From: Anaerocolumna sp047777345
GTDB taxonomy: Bacteria > Bacillota > Clostridia > Lachnospirales > Lachnospiraceae
Length of the DNA: 64,000 nt
Reading direction: 5' to 3'
NCBI GenBank assembly: GCA_047777345.1
Contig: JBKEEJ010000012.1
Span: 1 to 64,000, forward strand
Shown here piece after piece: positions 18,663 to 27,691 of this stretch (positions within the stretch are counted from its first letter, which is position 1; each line of letters begins with the position of its first letter). Position numbers and translations under genes: made by a program. The notes beneath the pieces were generated by a model that was given only the letters and a program-made list of their open reading frames with translations, searched no databases and was not told where the DNA came from.

Positions 18663-19823
18663 ATGGTAAATTATTGCTGCCTAAATCCCATTTCCAAGGT
18701 TGGCCTTGACTTATTTACCGAAGGGTATAAGAAGGTTGACAAGGTTGAGGATGCGGATGCCGTATTGGTCAGAAGTGGCTCCATGCTGGATATGGAACTG
18801 CCTGCCAATTTAAAGGCCATTGCCAGAGCCGGAGCAGGTGTTAACAATATACCCATTGAAAAATGTGCGGAAAAAGGAATTGTAGTATTTAATACACCCG
18901 GTGCCAATGCCAACGGGGTCAAGGAACTGGTTATTGCCGGACTTATGTTGGCATCCCGTGACATTGTAGGCGGAATTAACTGGGTTCAGACCATTAAAAA
19001 TGAGGAAAATGTGGCAAAATTAGTTGAAAAAGGAAAGTCCCAATTTGCCGGTAAGGAAATCCAGGGGAAAAAGCTGGGTGTTATAGGTCTTGGTGCTATT
19101 GGCGTCTTGGTTGCCAATGCGGCCAACAGGCTTGGTATGGAAGTGTACGGATGTGACCCTTATATTTCCGTACAGCACGCATGGAATTTATCCAGAGATA
19201 TTATCCATGTTAAGACAAAGGAAGAAATATTCCGTACCTGTGATTATATTACCCTTCATGTACCCCTTCTGCCGGATACCAAACATATGATTAATAAAGA
19301 AGCCATTTCCATGATGAAAGATGGGGTAATCATCTTAAACTTTGCAAGAGATTCGCTGGTAAATGACGATGATATGGAAGAAGCTTTAAAATCCGGTAAA
19401 GTAGCCACTTATGTTACCGATTTTCCCAACGCAAAAACCGCAAATATGAATAGGGTTATTGCTATTCCACATCTGGGTGCATCCACGGAAGAATCGGAAG
19501 ACAATTGTGCAGTTATGGCAGTAAAAGAAATTATGGATTATATGGAGAACGGTACGATTAAAAATTCGGTAAATTATCCGGACTGCGACGCGGGAGTATG
19601 TACATCCGGAAAACGTATCACCATTAATCACAAGAATATACCGAATATGTTAACCCAGTTTACCAGCCTGTTTTCTGTAGAAAACATTAATATATCCAAC
19701 TTAATTAACAAAAGCCGCGGAGATTACGCTTATACGGTTCTGGATATTGAAGGAGACGTATCGGATATTACTGCCAAAAAGTTAAATGAAATTAAGGGCG
19801 TTTTAAAGGTAAGAATTCTGTAA
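18663..19823 (+). CDS. serA: D-3-phosphoglycerate dehydrogenase
   Basis: Oxidises 3-phosphoglycerate in the first step of serine synthesis. The 386-residue protein has the D-2-hydroxyacid dehydrogenase fold: NAD motif GVIGLGAIGVLVANAA, catalytic Arg region LNFARDSLV, and His in AIPHLGASTEE. A short ACT domain (about 315-386) suggests serine feedback. GGAGGAG precedes the ATG. A perfect palindrome lies downstream, then a decayed phosphatase, before the usual third gene of this neighbourhood (DUF1015). Confidence 0.95.
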   Translation: MVNYCCLNPISKVGLDLFTEGYKKVDKVEDADAVLVRSGSMLDMELPANLKAIARAGAGVNNIPIEKCAEKGIVVFNTPGANANGVKELVIAGLMLASRDIVGGINWVQTIKNEENVAKLVEKGKSQFAGKEIQGKKLGVIGLGAIGVLVANAANRLGMEVYGCDPYISVQHAWNLSRDIIHVKTKEEIFRTCDYITLHVPLLPDTKHMINKEAISMMKDGVIILNFARDSLVNDDDMEEALKSGKVATYVTDFPNAKTANMNRVIAIPHLGASTEESEDNCAVMAVKEIMDYMENGTIKNSVNYPDCDAGVCTSGKRITINHKNIPNMLTQFTSLFSVENINISNLINKSRGDYAYTVLDIEGDVSDITAKKLNEIKGVLKVRIL

Positions 19824-19939
19824 AACTGTTGTTGTAATTGCTTGTACAATGACGAATTTTAGAAAATCCACGGATGAGCTTCTGTAAGAACAAATGAAAT
19901 CGTGGGATAATACGGCATTTGCACAATGCTAAAGTAAGA

Positions 19940-19975
19940 GGCTGTGAAAAAATGAGTACTCATTTTTTCACAGCC
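19940..19975. terminator. perfect 36-bp palindrome, bidirectional terminator
   Basis: GGCTGTGAAAAAATGAGT is followed directly by its exact reverse complement. It ends serA on the plus strand and the phosphatase remnant on the minus strand, whose stop codon begins 4 bp away. Confidence 0.75.
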
Positions 19976-19979
19976 ATAA

Positions 19980-20298
19980 CTATTTTACCTGTAATAAACT
20001 GGCCAGGATATCATAAGTTTTTGTATTGTCGTAGTAACCATTAAAAAGGTTTGCACCACAGCCTTTGGCAAAAACGCCTACCGGAAGGCCAGTATGGGCG
20101 TAAGAGGAGAAGCTGATGCCGGATTTATGATTTAACAGACGGGTAATATTTTGGTGTTTTAACTTGTGCTACACCGGTTCTGTTTGTATTTTCTGTTGCA
20201 ACGCCTATGTTTTGACTATGGGTGTTTGCATATACCACCATAATTGCCATTGCAATGACTGCAATAGTTGTTATGATTCGTTTTAATCTCTTTTTCAT
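19980..20298 (-). pseudogene. alkaline phosphatase reduced to its two ends by internal deletion
   Basis: The first ~50 codons (ATG at 20298 after AAGGAGATATTT) encode a signal peptide (KKRLKRIITTIAVIAMAIM) and VKTPKY, the usual approach to the first metal-binding strand. The last ~50 codons, in another frame, encode HKSGISFSSYAHTGLPV and VFAKGCGANLFNGYYDN, the C-terminal metal-site histidine and tail of alkaline phosphatase, ending at TAG 19982-19980. The several hundred middle codons are missing and the join near 20140 is out of frame, so the gene is dead. Confidence 0.8.
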
Positions 20299-20592
20299 AA
20301 ATATCTCCTTCTGCCTTATTTTGCTGTATAAATTCATACATAATAACATTTCCTTAAGTAAATTGCTGCCACTAAAACATTACTGAGTATTTATAGCAAC
20401 GTTACAATAATCTTCCTACATATCCCTCCGTTTCTTTTGGATTTTTTGCTAAATGTTTATTTGCCTATTTGGAAATAAATGGCATACTCTATAATTAGCA
20501 TATTAAACCCCATATGACAACAGGTTGGCAAAAAAATTAACATAAGCTTTACTTAGGCTGTTTTTCTTTACATTGTTTAATCAAAATTTACA

Positions 20593-20622
20593 TTTACATA
20601 CAATCGTACTTTCCTTTATAAT
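20593..20622 (+). promoter_or_regulatory. probable promoter of the DUF1015 gene
   Basis: TTTACA and TATAAT are 18 bases apart, about 70 bp before the start codon. The remainder of 20299-20592 shows no gene. Confidence 0.5.
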
Positions 20623-20694
20623 CATCATGAATTATAATGTTAAATAGTAAAAGGAAGAACAAGATAAATATAAAAAACTTAGGAGGATTTACTC

Positions 20695-21951
20695 ATGGCA
20701 GATATAAAACCGTTTCAGGCTTTACGACCAGCTAAGGAATATGCCAGCAGAATTGCCGCTCTGCCTTATGATGTTTTTAACAGGGAAGAAGCAAAAGAGG
20801 AAATAAAAAGAGAGCCTATGTCCTTTTTACGGGTTGACAGGGCAGACGCTTTGTTTGATGACAGCGTAGAACCGTATGATGAAAAGGTCTATGAAAAGGC
20901 AAAAGAAATTCTGGATGATATGATAAAAAAAGGAGAACTGATTCAGGAAAAAAAGGCTTGTTATTATGTTTATGAGTTAATTATGGATGGCAGGTCTCAG
21001 ACAGGACTTGTTGCCTGTGCTTCCATTGATGATTATCTGAACAATGTGATTAAAAAACATGAAAATACCAGGGAAGAAAAAGAAGAGGACCGGATTCGCC
21101 ATGTGGATGTTTGCGATGCCCAGACCGGCCCTATTTTTCTGGCATATCGCTCCTGTGATGAAATTAATCAGGTTGTAAGCGAAGTAAAACAAGGCGAAGC
21201 CTTGTACAGTTTTCGTGCTCCCGACGGAATTATCCATAATGTATGGGTAATTGAGGAGGAAAAACAGTCGGAACGTATACGGAAAGCTTTTCGGGGCATA
21301 GATCGCATTTATATAGCCGATGGCCATCACAGAGCCGCTTCCGCTGTAAAAGTTGGCCTGATGCGAAGAAAAAATGTGGCTTCTTATACCGGCAAGGAAG
21401 AATTTAATTATTTTCTTTCCGTCCTGTTTCCGGAGGACCAGTTAATGATTCTTCCTTATAACCGGGTGGTAAAAGATTTGAACGGATATGATTTAAAAGG
21501 CTTTCTTACCGCGGTGGAACAGTATTTTACGGTTGAGAAACTTGGAAAAGAACCATATGCGCCGGATGAAAAAGGAACTTTTGGCATGTATACGGACGGA
21601 GAATGGTACAAGCTAAAGGCAAGGGAAAATATACGAAATTTCAAAGATCCGGTGGAAGCCCTGGATGTTTCCCTGCTTCAAAAGTATTTATTTGATGAAA
21701 TATTAGGGATTAAAGATCCCCGTACGGATAACAGGATCGACTTTATTGGTGGAATTCGTGGCCTGCAAGAACTGGAAAGGCGGGTAAAGGAGGGAATGGC
21801 GGCGGCATTTTCTATGTTTCCTACCGGCATAGAGGAATTATTTGCCGTATCGGATGCCGGAAGACTTATGCCTCCCAAATCCACATGGTTTGAACCAAAG
21901 TTAAGGAGCGGTTTATTCATTCATAAACTTTCCGAAACAGAAACTGTGTAA
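20695..21951 (+). CDS. DUF1015 family protein
   Basis: A 418-residue cytoplasmic protein of the DUF1015 family, related to HTH/ParB-like nucleotide-dependent folds. It opens KPFQALRPAKEYASRIAALPYDV and contains the conserved IADGHHRAASA, found across the family. The C-terminus (LMPPKSTWFEPKLRSGLFIH) is also characteristic. TAGGAGGATT precedes the ATG. In many Clostridia it follows serC-serA, and a serine kinase activity is known for some archaeal and bacterial relatives (SerK/SbnI-like); that role here is an inference from family and neighbourhood. Confidence 0.8.
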   Translation: MADIKPFQALRPAKEYASRIAALPYDVFNREEAKEEIKREPMSFLRVDRADALFDDSVEPYDEKVYEKAKEILDDMIKKGELIQEKKACYYVYELIMDGRSQTGLVACASIDDYLNNVIKKHENTREEKEEDRIRHVDVCDAQTGPIFLAYRSCDEINQVVSEVKQGEALYSFRAPDGIIHNVWVIEEEKQSERIRKAFRGIDRIYIADGHHRAASAVKVGLMRRKNVASYTGKEEFNYFLSVLFPEDQLMILPYNRVVKDLNGYDLKGFLTAVEQYFTVEKLGKEPYAPDEKGTFGMYTDGEWYKLKARENIRNFKDPVEALDVSLLQKYLFDEILGIKDPRTDNRIDFIGGIRGLQELERRVKEGMAAAFSMFPTGIEELFAVSDAGRLMPPKSTWFEPKLRSGLFIHKLSETETV

Positions 21952-21987
21952 ATACCCCATGTCCTTTGAAATATTGAAAAACAAAAA

Positions 21988-22044
21988 AGGCAATTAAAAA
22001 CTTCAGGCAGGAGTTACCCTTCGCAGTAAAAGTTTCAATTGCCT
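21988..22044 (+). terminator. hairpin after the DUF1015 gene
   Basis: AGGCAATTAAAAACTT pairs with AAGTTTCAATTGCCT around a ~25-nt loop. The U tract is poor (GAATTTG), so termination is plausible only. Confidence 0.5.
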
Positions 22045-22192
22045 GAATTTGTATTTGGGATAAAATAAAATTGGAAATGCCGGTAATATTAATAGGGAAG
22101 ATTCAAAAATTTATTATTTTTTGAATTTTATGGAACGAAAGCTTCTGCTACGTCGTCTAATGTTCAAAGCCATTGATTAAGGAGGTTTATTT

Positions 22193-24397
22193 ATGATTCG
22201 TATGAAATTAGTACCCTTGGCTCTTGCAGGATGCCTGATTATAACGGGAATGCCGGGAACCGTATATGGAGCGGAAATTAGTACGTCAAATGAGAAAGCC
22301 GGTATCGCATCTATTGATATTCCGGCTACGGGAGAAATTGTGGTTACGGACACCGGTGAAGATACGTCGGAAAATTTAACGCAAGTTATAAAGACGGTTA
22401 AGAAAAAAATAACAATTCCTTCCCAGCTGTCAAAGTTTGATTATTCTTATAATGCCAACAGTTATAACGGGGAGGATACCTGGAGTCTTAACTGGTATAC
22501 GGAGGACGGTTCCAGAAACATTTCCGTACAATGCGACACCGAAGGAAATATAATCAGTTTTTATTCCTACCAGGAAAAATCGGAAAATTATGTTCCGAAA
22601 TATTTGAAAGCGGATTTAAAGTCAAAAGCCGATAAATTTCTGAAAAAAGTAGCCCCGGATATTTCCGGTAAAGTTCGTTATGTTAACGACGATACCGCCT
22701 ATTATTATGCCAGCGGCCGTTACAATTATGTTTATCAGCGTGTGGAAAACGGTATTCCGATGCCGGATAATAGGATAGTTATTGGTGTCAACTATGAAAC
22801 GGGCACCGTAACTTCCTATTATACCAACTGGCTGTTTCATGCTGAAATTCCGTCTGCCGAAACAAAAATAAGCAAAGAAGAAGCAGCAAAGAAACTGGGA
22901 AAGGCACTAAATATAAAATTAGCTTATAAAAATGCCTATACGACTGACAGTAACGGCAAGGGCAAGATAAAAGCATTTTTGGTTTATGTTCCGGAAAATT
23001 CCTCTGTTTCGGTAGATGCAAAAACCGGTGAAGTTTATACTACCAAGAATGAATTGTTTTATGCTGCCAGCGAGGAAAAAGCATCAGGAGGGACATATGA
23101 CCGCAGTACCAACAGTTCTGACAGCGGCTTAACCAAGGAAGAATTATCAAAGGTCAGTGAAAACAAAGGTTTAATCAGTAAGGAGACCGCCATAAAAACC
23201 ATAACCGGCAATAAAAACCTTTTATTGTCCGGCAGTTTAAAATCCATTACCGCAAGCTTATATCAGCGGAATTATTATGATAACAATGAATCCGCCTATG
23301 TATGGTGTGTTGATTTGTCCGATCCCAAAGAAGGCAGCGGAGCATATGCCAGTGCAACCATAGATGCGAAAACCGGCAAGATTATTTCTTTCTATTCAAA
23401 TGGGAACAATGCCGGAAATGGCAAAGCGGAGAAAAAATACAGTAAAGAACAGGGACAAAAGATTTTTGAGGAATTTTTAAAAGAACAGATTCCGGATAAA
23501 TTTAAAAATGCCGTATTAAGTAAAGAAGATGATGTTTATCGAATCACAGAAGAAGAGAATTCATCAGGTAACTATTATTATAACTATAATCGGGTTAATG
23601 AAGGAATTGAGTATATCTATAATAGAATTTATGGCGCCGTTGACAGTAAAAGCGGTAAAATCAGCGACTTCAGTTATTACTGGACCAATAATGTTACTTT
23701 TGAATCACCAAAAAATATAATTTCTGCTAAAGATGCCACCGAACTATACCTGGCAAATGAAAGCTATCATCTGGTGTATGAAGTAAACAGTGTTCCTTTT
23801 AACCAGGATTCAAAAGATTCCTCTTATAAAGTGGATAACAAGGTGCGTCTTGTTTACAGAACCGACCTGTATCCGGCCAATATTTCACCGTTTACAGGAA
23901 AGCAGTTAGATGAAAATGGCAATGAATATGTACCGCCGTCAGAAATGTATAAGTATAAAGATATATCCAATACGGCTTCCGCAAGAAATATCCGCCTGCT
24001 GGCCGAAATCGGCATTGGTTTTAAAGGTGGTGAATTTAAACCGGATATTCCTATTACAACAAAGGAACTTACGGAATTTATCAGTCAGGCGGGCATATAT
24101 TATAACTCCGGCAAATATAAACTGGCAAATGACAGTTCTGCGATAACCCGTGTGGAGGCCGCCAAATTTGCCGTACAGATATTAGGCTATGAGGAAGTTG
24201 CCAAAATAAAAGGCATTTATGCTCCTAATTTTAAGGATCAGGATCAGATATCATCGGAAGATCTTGGCTATGTGGCACTGGCCCAGGGCTTAAATCTGGT
24301 TACGGCAAACAGCAATAATGAATTCAGGCCAAAAGATAAACTGACCCGTGCAGAAGCCGCCGATTTAATAATCGCTATGTTAAGTATAGAAAAGTAG
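22193..24397 (+). CDS. secreted YcdB/YcdC-repeat protein with C-terminal SLH domains
   Basis: A 734-residue exported surface protein. Residues 1 to about 27 are a signal peptide ending in VYGAE. From about 65 to 580 there are YcdB/YcdC (PepSY-like) repeats, seen as recurring W-x-x-x-W/Y strands, 'DAKTGKIISFYS'-like turns and ISKEEA(A/T)KK helices. The last ~130 residues carry S-layer homology modules (ITTKELTEFI, ITRVEAAKFAVQILGY, LTRAEAADLIIAML), which anchor to cell-wall polymer. AAGGAGG precedes the ATG and tandem terminators follow. PepSY-like repeats often inhibit or chaperone peptidases; the client here is unknown. Confidence 0.84.
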   Translation: MIRMKLVPLALAGCLIITGMPGTVYGAEISTSNEKAGIASIDIPATGEIVVTDTGEDTSENLTQVIKTVKKKITIPSQLSKFDYSYNANSYNGEDTWSLNWYTEDGSRNISVQCDTEGNIISFYSYQEKSENYVPKYLKADLKSKADKFLKKVAPDISGKVRYVNDDTAYYYASGRYNYVYQRVENGIPMPDNRIVIGVNYETGTVTSYYTNWLFHAEIPSAETKISKEEAAKKLGKALNIKLAYKNAYTTDSNGKGKIKAFLVYVPENSSVSVDAKTGEVYTTKNELFYAASEEKASGGTYDRSTNSSDSGLTKEELSKVSENKGLISKETAIKTITGNKNLLLSGSLKSITASLYQRNYYDNNESAYVWCVDLSDPKEGSGAYASATIDAKTGKIISFYSNGNNAGNGKAEKKYSKEQGQKIFEEFLKEQIPDKFKNAVLSKEDDVYRITEEENSSGNYYYNYNRVNEGIEYIYNRIYGAVDSKSGKISDFSYYWTNNVTFESPKNIISAKDATELYLANESYHLVYEVNSVPFNQDSKDSSYKVDNKVRLVYRTDLYPANISPFTGKQLDENGNEYVPPSEMYKYKDISNTASARNIRLLAEIGIGFKGGEFKPDIPITTKELTEFISQAGIYYNSGKYKLANDSSAITRVEAAKFAVQILGYEEVAKIKGIYAPNFKDQDQISSEDLGYVALAQGLNLVTANSNNEFRPKDKLTRAEAADLIIAMLSIEK

Positions 24398-24417
24398 ATG
24401 AAAATTAAATAATAACA

Positions 24418-24449
24418 GAATCGGATAAGAAACCGATTCTTACGTTTTT
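24418..24449 (+). terminator. first of two tandem terminators
   Basis: GAATCGG / CCGATTC stem followed by TTACGTTTTT. Confidence 0.7.
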
Positions 24450-24456
24450 ATGATGA

Positions 24457-24489
24457 GGCTGTTGTGTTACAACAGCCCTTATTTTTTGC
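24457..24489 (+). terminator. second tandem terminator
   Basis: Perfect GGCTGTTGT / ACAACAGCC stem with loop GTT followed by CTTATTTTTT. Confidence 0.9.
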
Positions 24490-24623
24490 ATTTGATTATT
24501 CGTTAAGTGATTGTTTAGATAATTTTCACTTTTGTCTTTGATAAATATGTGGTAAAATAAAATGAGTTTAGATCAGATATTTTACCAAATAAAATATTTT
24601 CGATCAATCATCAGGAGGCAGCA

Positions 24624-25556
24624 ATGAAGGAAGTAATATTTCTGGAACCAATATTTAAAGAAATGATTTGGGGAGGAAATCGGCTTAAGACAGATTTTGG
24701 TTATGACATACCCAGTGACCATACAGGGGAATGCTGGGCAGTCAGTGCTCATCAAAATGGTGACTGCACTGTAAAAAACGGAACCTATAAAGGCGAGAAA
24801 CTAAGTGTCTTATGGAAAAATCACAGGGATTTATTTGGAGGAGCTAAGGGGGAAACTTTTCCGCTACTTATTAAAATAATAGATGCGAAAGAGGATTTAA
24901 GTATTCAGGTACATCCGGACAATACTTATGCATATAAAAATGAGAACGGCTCTCTTGGAAAAACCGAATGTTGGTATATATTAGACTGTGAGAAAGATGG
25001 CAAAATCGTAATTGGCCATAATGCCAAAGACAAAGACGAATTAAAGAAAATGATTAAGGAGCGCCGCTGGAATGAATTAATCCGGGTACTTCCAATTAAG
25101 AAGGGAGATTTCTTTCAGATAGATCCCGGAACGGTTCATGCGATTAAGGCAGGAACGGTTATACTGGAAACCCAGCAGAACAGTGATATTACTTACCGCC
25201 TTTATGATTATGACAGATTATCAAACGGAAAACCCAGAGAGCTTCATATTGATAAAAGTATTGATGTGATAAATTGTCCTCATGTGGATCACAAGGTTGA
25301 CAGAAAGAAAATTAAATTAGAACAGGCTGTAGTTGAAGAATTAGTAACCTGCCAGTATTACAGTGTTCGAAGGTTATCTGTTCAGGGCAGACAGATATTT
25401 GAACAAACAGAGCCCTTTACTATTTTAAGCGTAATAGATGGAGAGGGCCTTATTGATGGTATTTCTATAAAGAAGGGGGACCATTTTATACTGCCGTTCG
25501 GATACGGCAATTACTGCATAGAGGGTAATATAGAATTAATTACTTCTCATATTTAG
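24624..25556 (+). CDS. manA: class I mannose-6-phosphate isomerase
   Basis: Zinc cupin interconverting mannose 6-phosphate and fructose 6-phosphate. It is 310 residues, the short Gram-positive form. Zinc ligands are in IQVHPDNTYA and KTECWYILD, with the third in DPGTVHAI; LETQQNSDITYRLYDY is a family signature. AGGAGGCAG precedes the ATG. A DUF624 membrane protein follows after 17 bp. Confidence 0.92.
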   Translation: MKEVIFLEPIFKEMIWGGNRLKTDFGYDIPSDHTGECWAVSAHQNGDCTVKNGTYKGEKLSVLWKNHRDLFGGAKGETFPLLIKIIDAKEDLSIQVHPDNTYAYKNENGSLGKTECWYILDCEKDGKIVIGHNAKDKDELKKMIKERRWNELIRVLPIKKGDFFQIDPGTVHAIKAGTVILETQQNSDITYRLYDYDRLSNGKPRELHIDKSIDVINCPHVDHKVDRKKIKLEQAVVEELVTCQYYSVRRLSVQGRQIFEQTEPFTILSVIDGEGLIDGISIKKGDHFILPFGYGNYCIEGNIELITSHI

Positions 25557-25573
25557 AATAAAGGAGATTTTAG

Positions 25574-26224
25574 ATGAGTAATTTTTTTAATGTGGATAAT
25601 GCCTTTTTTACAGCCATAAACAAATTTGTGGACCTTATTGTAATCAGCCTTGTATGGCTGATTTGCTGCATTCCTATATTTACCATAGGACCGGCCACCG
25701 CATCCTTATATTATGCCGTTGTTAAAGTTATCAGAAGAGACAGAGGGTATCTGGTCCGGGAATTTTTCCGCTCCTTCAAAATGAATTTTAAAGTCGGTAC
25801 CATATCCGGCATACTTTTAACCTTGCTATATTTCATACTATTTTTTGACCGCAAATTTGCGGCTGCCTTAGAGGATAATCAGCGTGTCATTATGTTAAGT
25901 ATTTTTAATGTAATGTTGCTGATGCTGTTTTGTACCACGCTTTATATATTTCCTGTACTTTCCAGGTTCAGCGTGGGAGTAAAGCAGTTGTTTAAAACCT
26001 CTTTCTTTATAGCTATAAGGCATCTTCCGACAACCATACTTATGGCAATTATTACAATTGCATTAATGTTAGGTACTTATATTATGCCCATCGCTTTAAT
26101 TATTTCACCGGCCCTTTGCACCTTGCTTATTTCTTTATTGTTGGAAAGGGTTCTTAAGAAATATATGCCTCCGAAATCAGAAGATGCGGAGCATTCAGGC
26201 AGAGACGAATGGTATTTGGAATAA
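25574..26224 (+). CDS. YesL-family (DUF624) membrane protein
   Basis: A 216-residue inner-membrane protein with about five hydrophobic helices, starting with the family signature NVDNAFFTAINKFVDL and LVWLICCIPIFTIGPATASLYY. YesL-type proteins commonly sit beside sugar ABC importers or carbohydrate enzymes; here it is coupled to manA by a 17-bp gap. Function is unknown. Confidence 0.85.
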   Translation: MSNFFNVDNAFFTAINKFVDLIVISLVWLICCIPIFTIGPATASLYYAVVKVIRRDRGYLVREFFRSFKMNFKVGTISGILLTLLYFILFFDRKFAAALEDNQRVIMLSIFNVMLLMLFCTTLYIFPVLSRFSVGVKQLFKTSFFIAIRHLPTTILMAIITIALMLGTYIMPIALIISPALCTLLISLLLERVLKKYMPPKSEDAEHSGRDEWYLE

Positions 26225-26333
26225 TAAATTTTTATTAAATAAGTTATAAGCAAATTTAATTTTTAAAATGCGTATCAATGTGGCATATTATATTTTATTA
26301 GATAATTACAAATTTTAGATGATGAGGATTGCG

Positions 26334-27194
26334 ATGAACCAAATCTTTAAAACTGTTTTTACTTTATTGGGAGCCGGAACTGATGAACGCAACATAACAA
26401 ATCTGAAAACAATTGTAAGTGACTACCTTCACAACGGATTAAAAGGGGTTATTGAAGAGGGCCTGAATTTTATACTAAAAATTGTCTTTACCATCATAGC
26501 AATTGTGGTAGGCAAGAAGTTAATTCGGTTTTTAACGGGCCTTTTGGACAAGTATTTTAAACGGATTAAAATAGAAATCAGTGTGGCAGGATTTCTTCTT
26601 GCAATGATTCGGGCATCTTTGTACATTGTTCTGGTTGTCTTTATTATAACAGGTATCATTGGTATAGAAAGTGCTCCTATTGTTGCCGTGGTAGGTTCAG
26701 CCGGCCTAAGTGTTGGACTGGCTTTGCAGGGAAGCCTTTCCAATTTTGCAGGCGGCGTATTAATTTTATTGTTAAAACCGTTTCGCGTAGGGGACTATAT
26801 TATTATCGGAACCAATGAAGGTACGGTAATTTCAATCGATATTTTTTATACCAGGCTTTTGACCCATGACAACCGGCTTTTGGTTATGCCAAATGGAAGT
26901 CTGTCCAATGCCAATATTATTAATGTAACTCACGAACCCGTCAGGAGGCTGGATATAACATTTACCATTGATTATTCCAAGGATTTGAAAAAGGTAAAGG
27001 ATTTACTGACGGATATCCTGACAAGGAATGAAAAGGTGATAAAAGACAGAGAAATTTCGGTATTTGTCAACAGCCTGGATCCTGGCGGCGTCAATATCGG
27101 TGTCAGGGTGTGGGCTCTGAAAGAAGATTTCTGGGCATTAAAATGCGAACTTTTGGAGGCTATTAAAAAAGAATTTGAAAAAAATAATATATAA
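26334..27194 (+). CDS. mscS: small-conductance mechanosensitive channel (MscS family)
   Basis: A 286-residue MscS channel that releases osmolytes on hypo-osmotic shock. There are three hydrophobic segments; the pore helix is GSAGLSVGLALQGSLSNF with the Gly/Ala packing pattern, followed by LLKPFRVGDYI at the start of the beta domain and a C-terminal alpha/beta domain. Two ATGs precede, but GAGGA ends 5 bases before the ATG at 26334. Stand-alone gene with its own spacer. Confidence 0.92.
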   Translation: MNQIFKTVFTLLGAGTDERNITNLKTIVSDYLHNGLKGVIEEGLNFILKIVFTIIAIVVGKKLIRFLTGLLDKYFKRIKIEISVAGFLLAMIRASLYIVLVVFIITGIIGIESAPIVAVVGSAGLSVGLALQGSLSNFAGGVLILLLKPFRVGDYIIIGTNEGTVISIDIFYTRLLTHDNRLLVMPNGSLSNANIINVTHEPVRRLDITFTIDYSKDLKKVKDLLTDILTRNEKVIKDREISVFVNSLDPGGVNIGVRVWALKEDFWALKCELLEAIKKEFEKNNI

Positions 27195-27214
27195 ATAATA
27201 TATTATGGGCCTTA

Positions 27215-27260
27215 TTTTCATGATGGAAACCGAAAATCCTCATTTCGGCCATCATGAAAA
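27215..27260 (+). terminator. hairpin after mscS
   Basis: TTTTCATGATGG pairs with CCATCATGAAAA and an inner CCGAAA/TTTCGG extends it. There is no U tract on the plus strand. Confidence 0.5.
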
Positions 27261-27415
27261 GAGGTATGCGTTAGGATAAATTGCTTAATATATTTCCAGA
27301 AACTAACACCTTATTCGTCATTTAGTATATATTTATAAAAAATTAATTTTTTTTTAAAAAAAGACTTTTCTTTTTTATAAAAAAGTGGTATGTTATTATT
27401 ATATGATATTTTTGT

Positions 27416-27458
27416 TTGAGCAAGGGTGTTCTCAAGGTTATTTGAGGACACTTTTTTT
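27416..27458 (+). promoter_or_regulatory. candidate transcription attenuator upstream of glnN
   Basis: A terminator (GTGTTCTCAA 27426-27435, TTGAGGACAC 27442-27451, then TTTTTTT) lies about 235 bp before the glnN start, with no gene in front of it. TTGAG at 27416-27420 can pair instead with CTCAA at 27431-27435, which would break the terminator stem. This arrangement fits premature termination control by an antitermination protein such as an ANTAR regulator, which is known for some clostridial nitrogen genes; I do not see a clear ANTAR double hairpin. Confidence 0.5.
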
Positions 27459-27691
27459 ATTAAATAGGAAATTTTCCCGAAATTCCTGTTTAATAAAAAA
27501 CCTTCGGTCAGGTGTTACATGAAATGCCGCTTAAGTGACAGCGCTAAAGTAAAGGATAAAGGCTTTTAGGCAGTTTGCGCCTCGAGGGAAATGATTTCTG
27601 TGTTTCTGAAAGGAAAGACCTTGCTCTTAACCGGTGAAAGTATAGGTTTCCTATAGAATATTAATAGAAAAAATGGAAGGAGATTGTAATT
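27457..27691 (+). other. glnN leader region
   Basis: It begins with a hairpin (TATTAAATAGGAAATTT / AAATTCCTGTTTAATA, 27457-27494), then ~190 nt of mixed composition richer in GC than nearby spacers. No known riboswitch signature is recognised. Confidence 0.35.
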
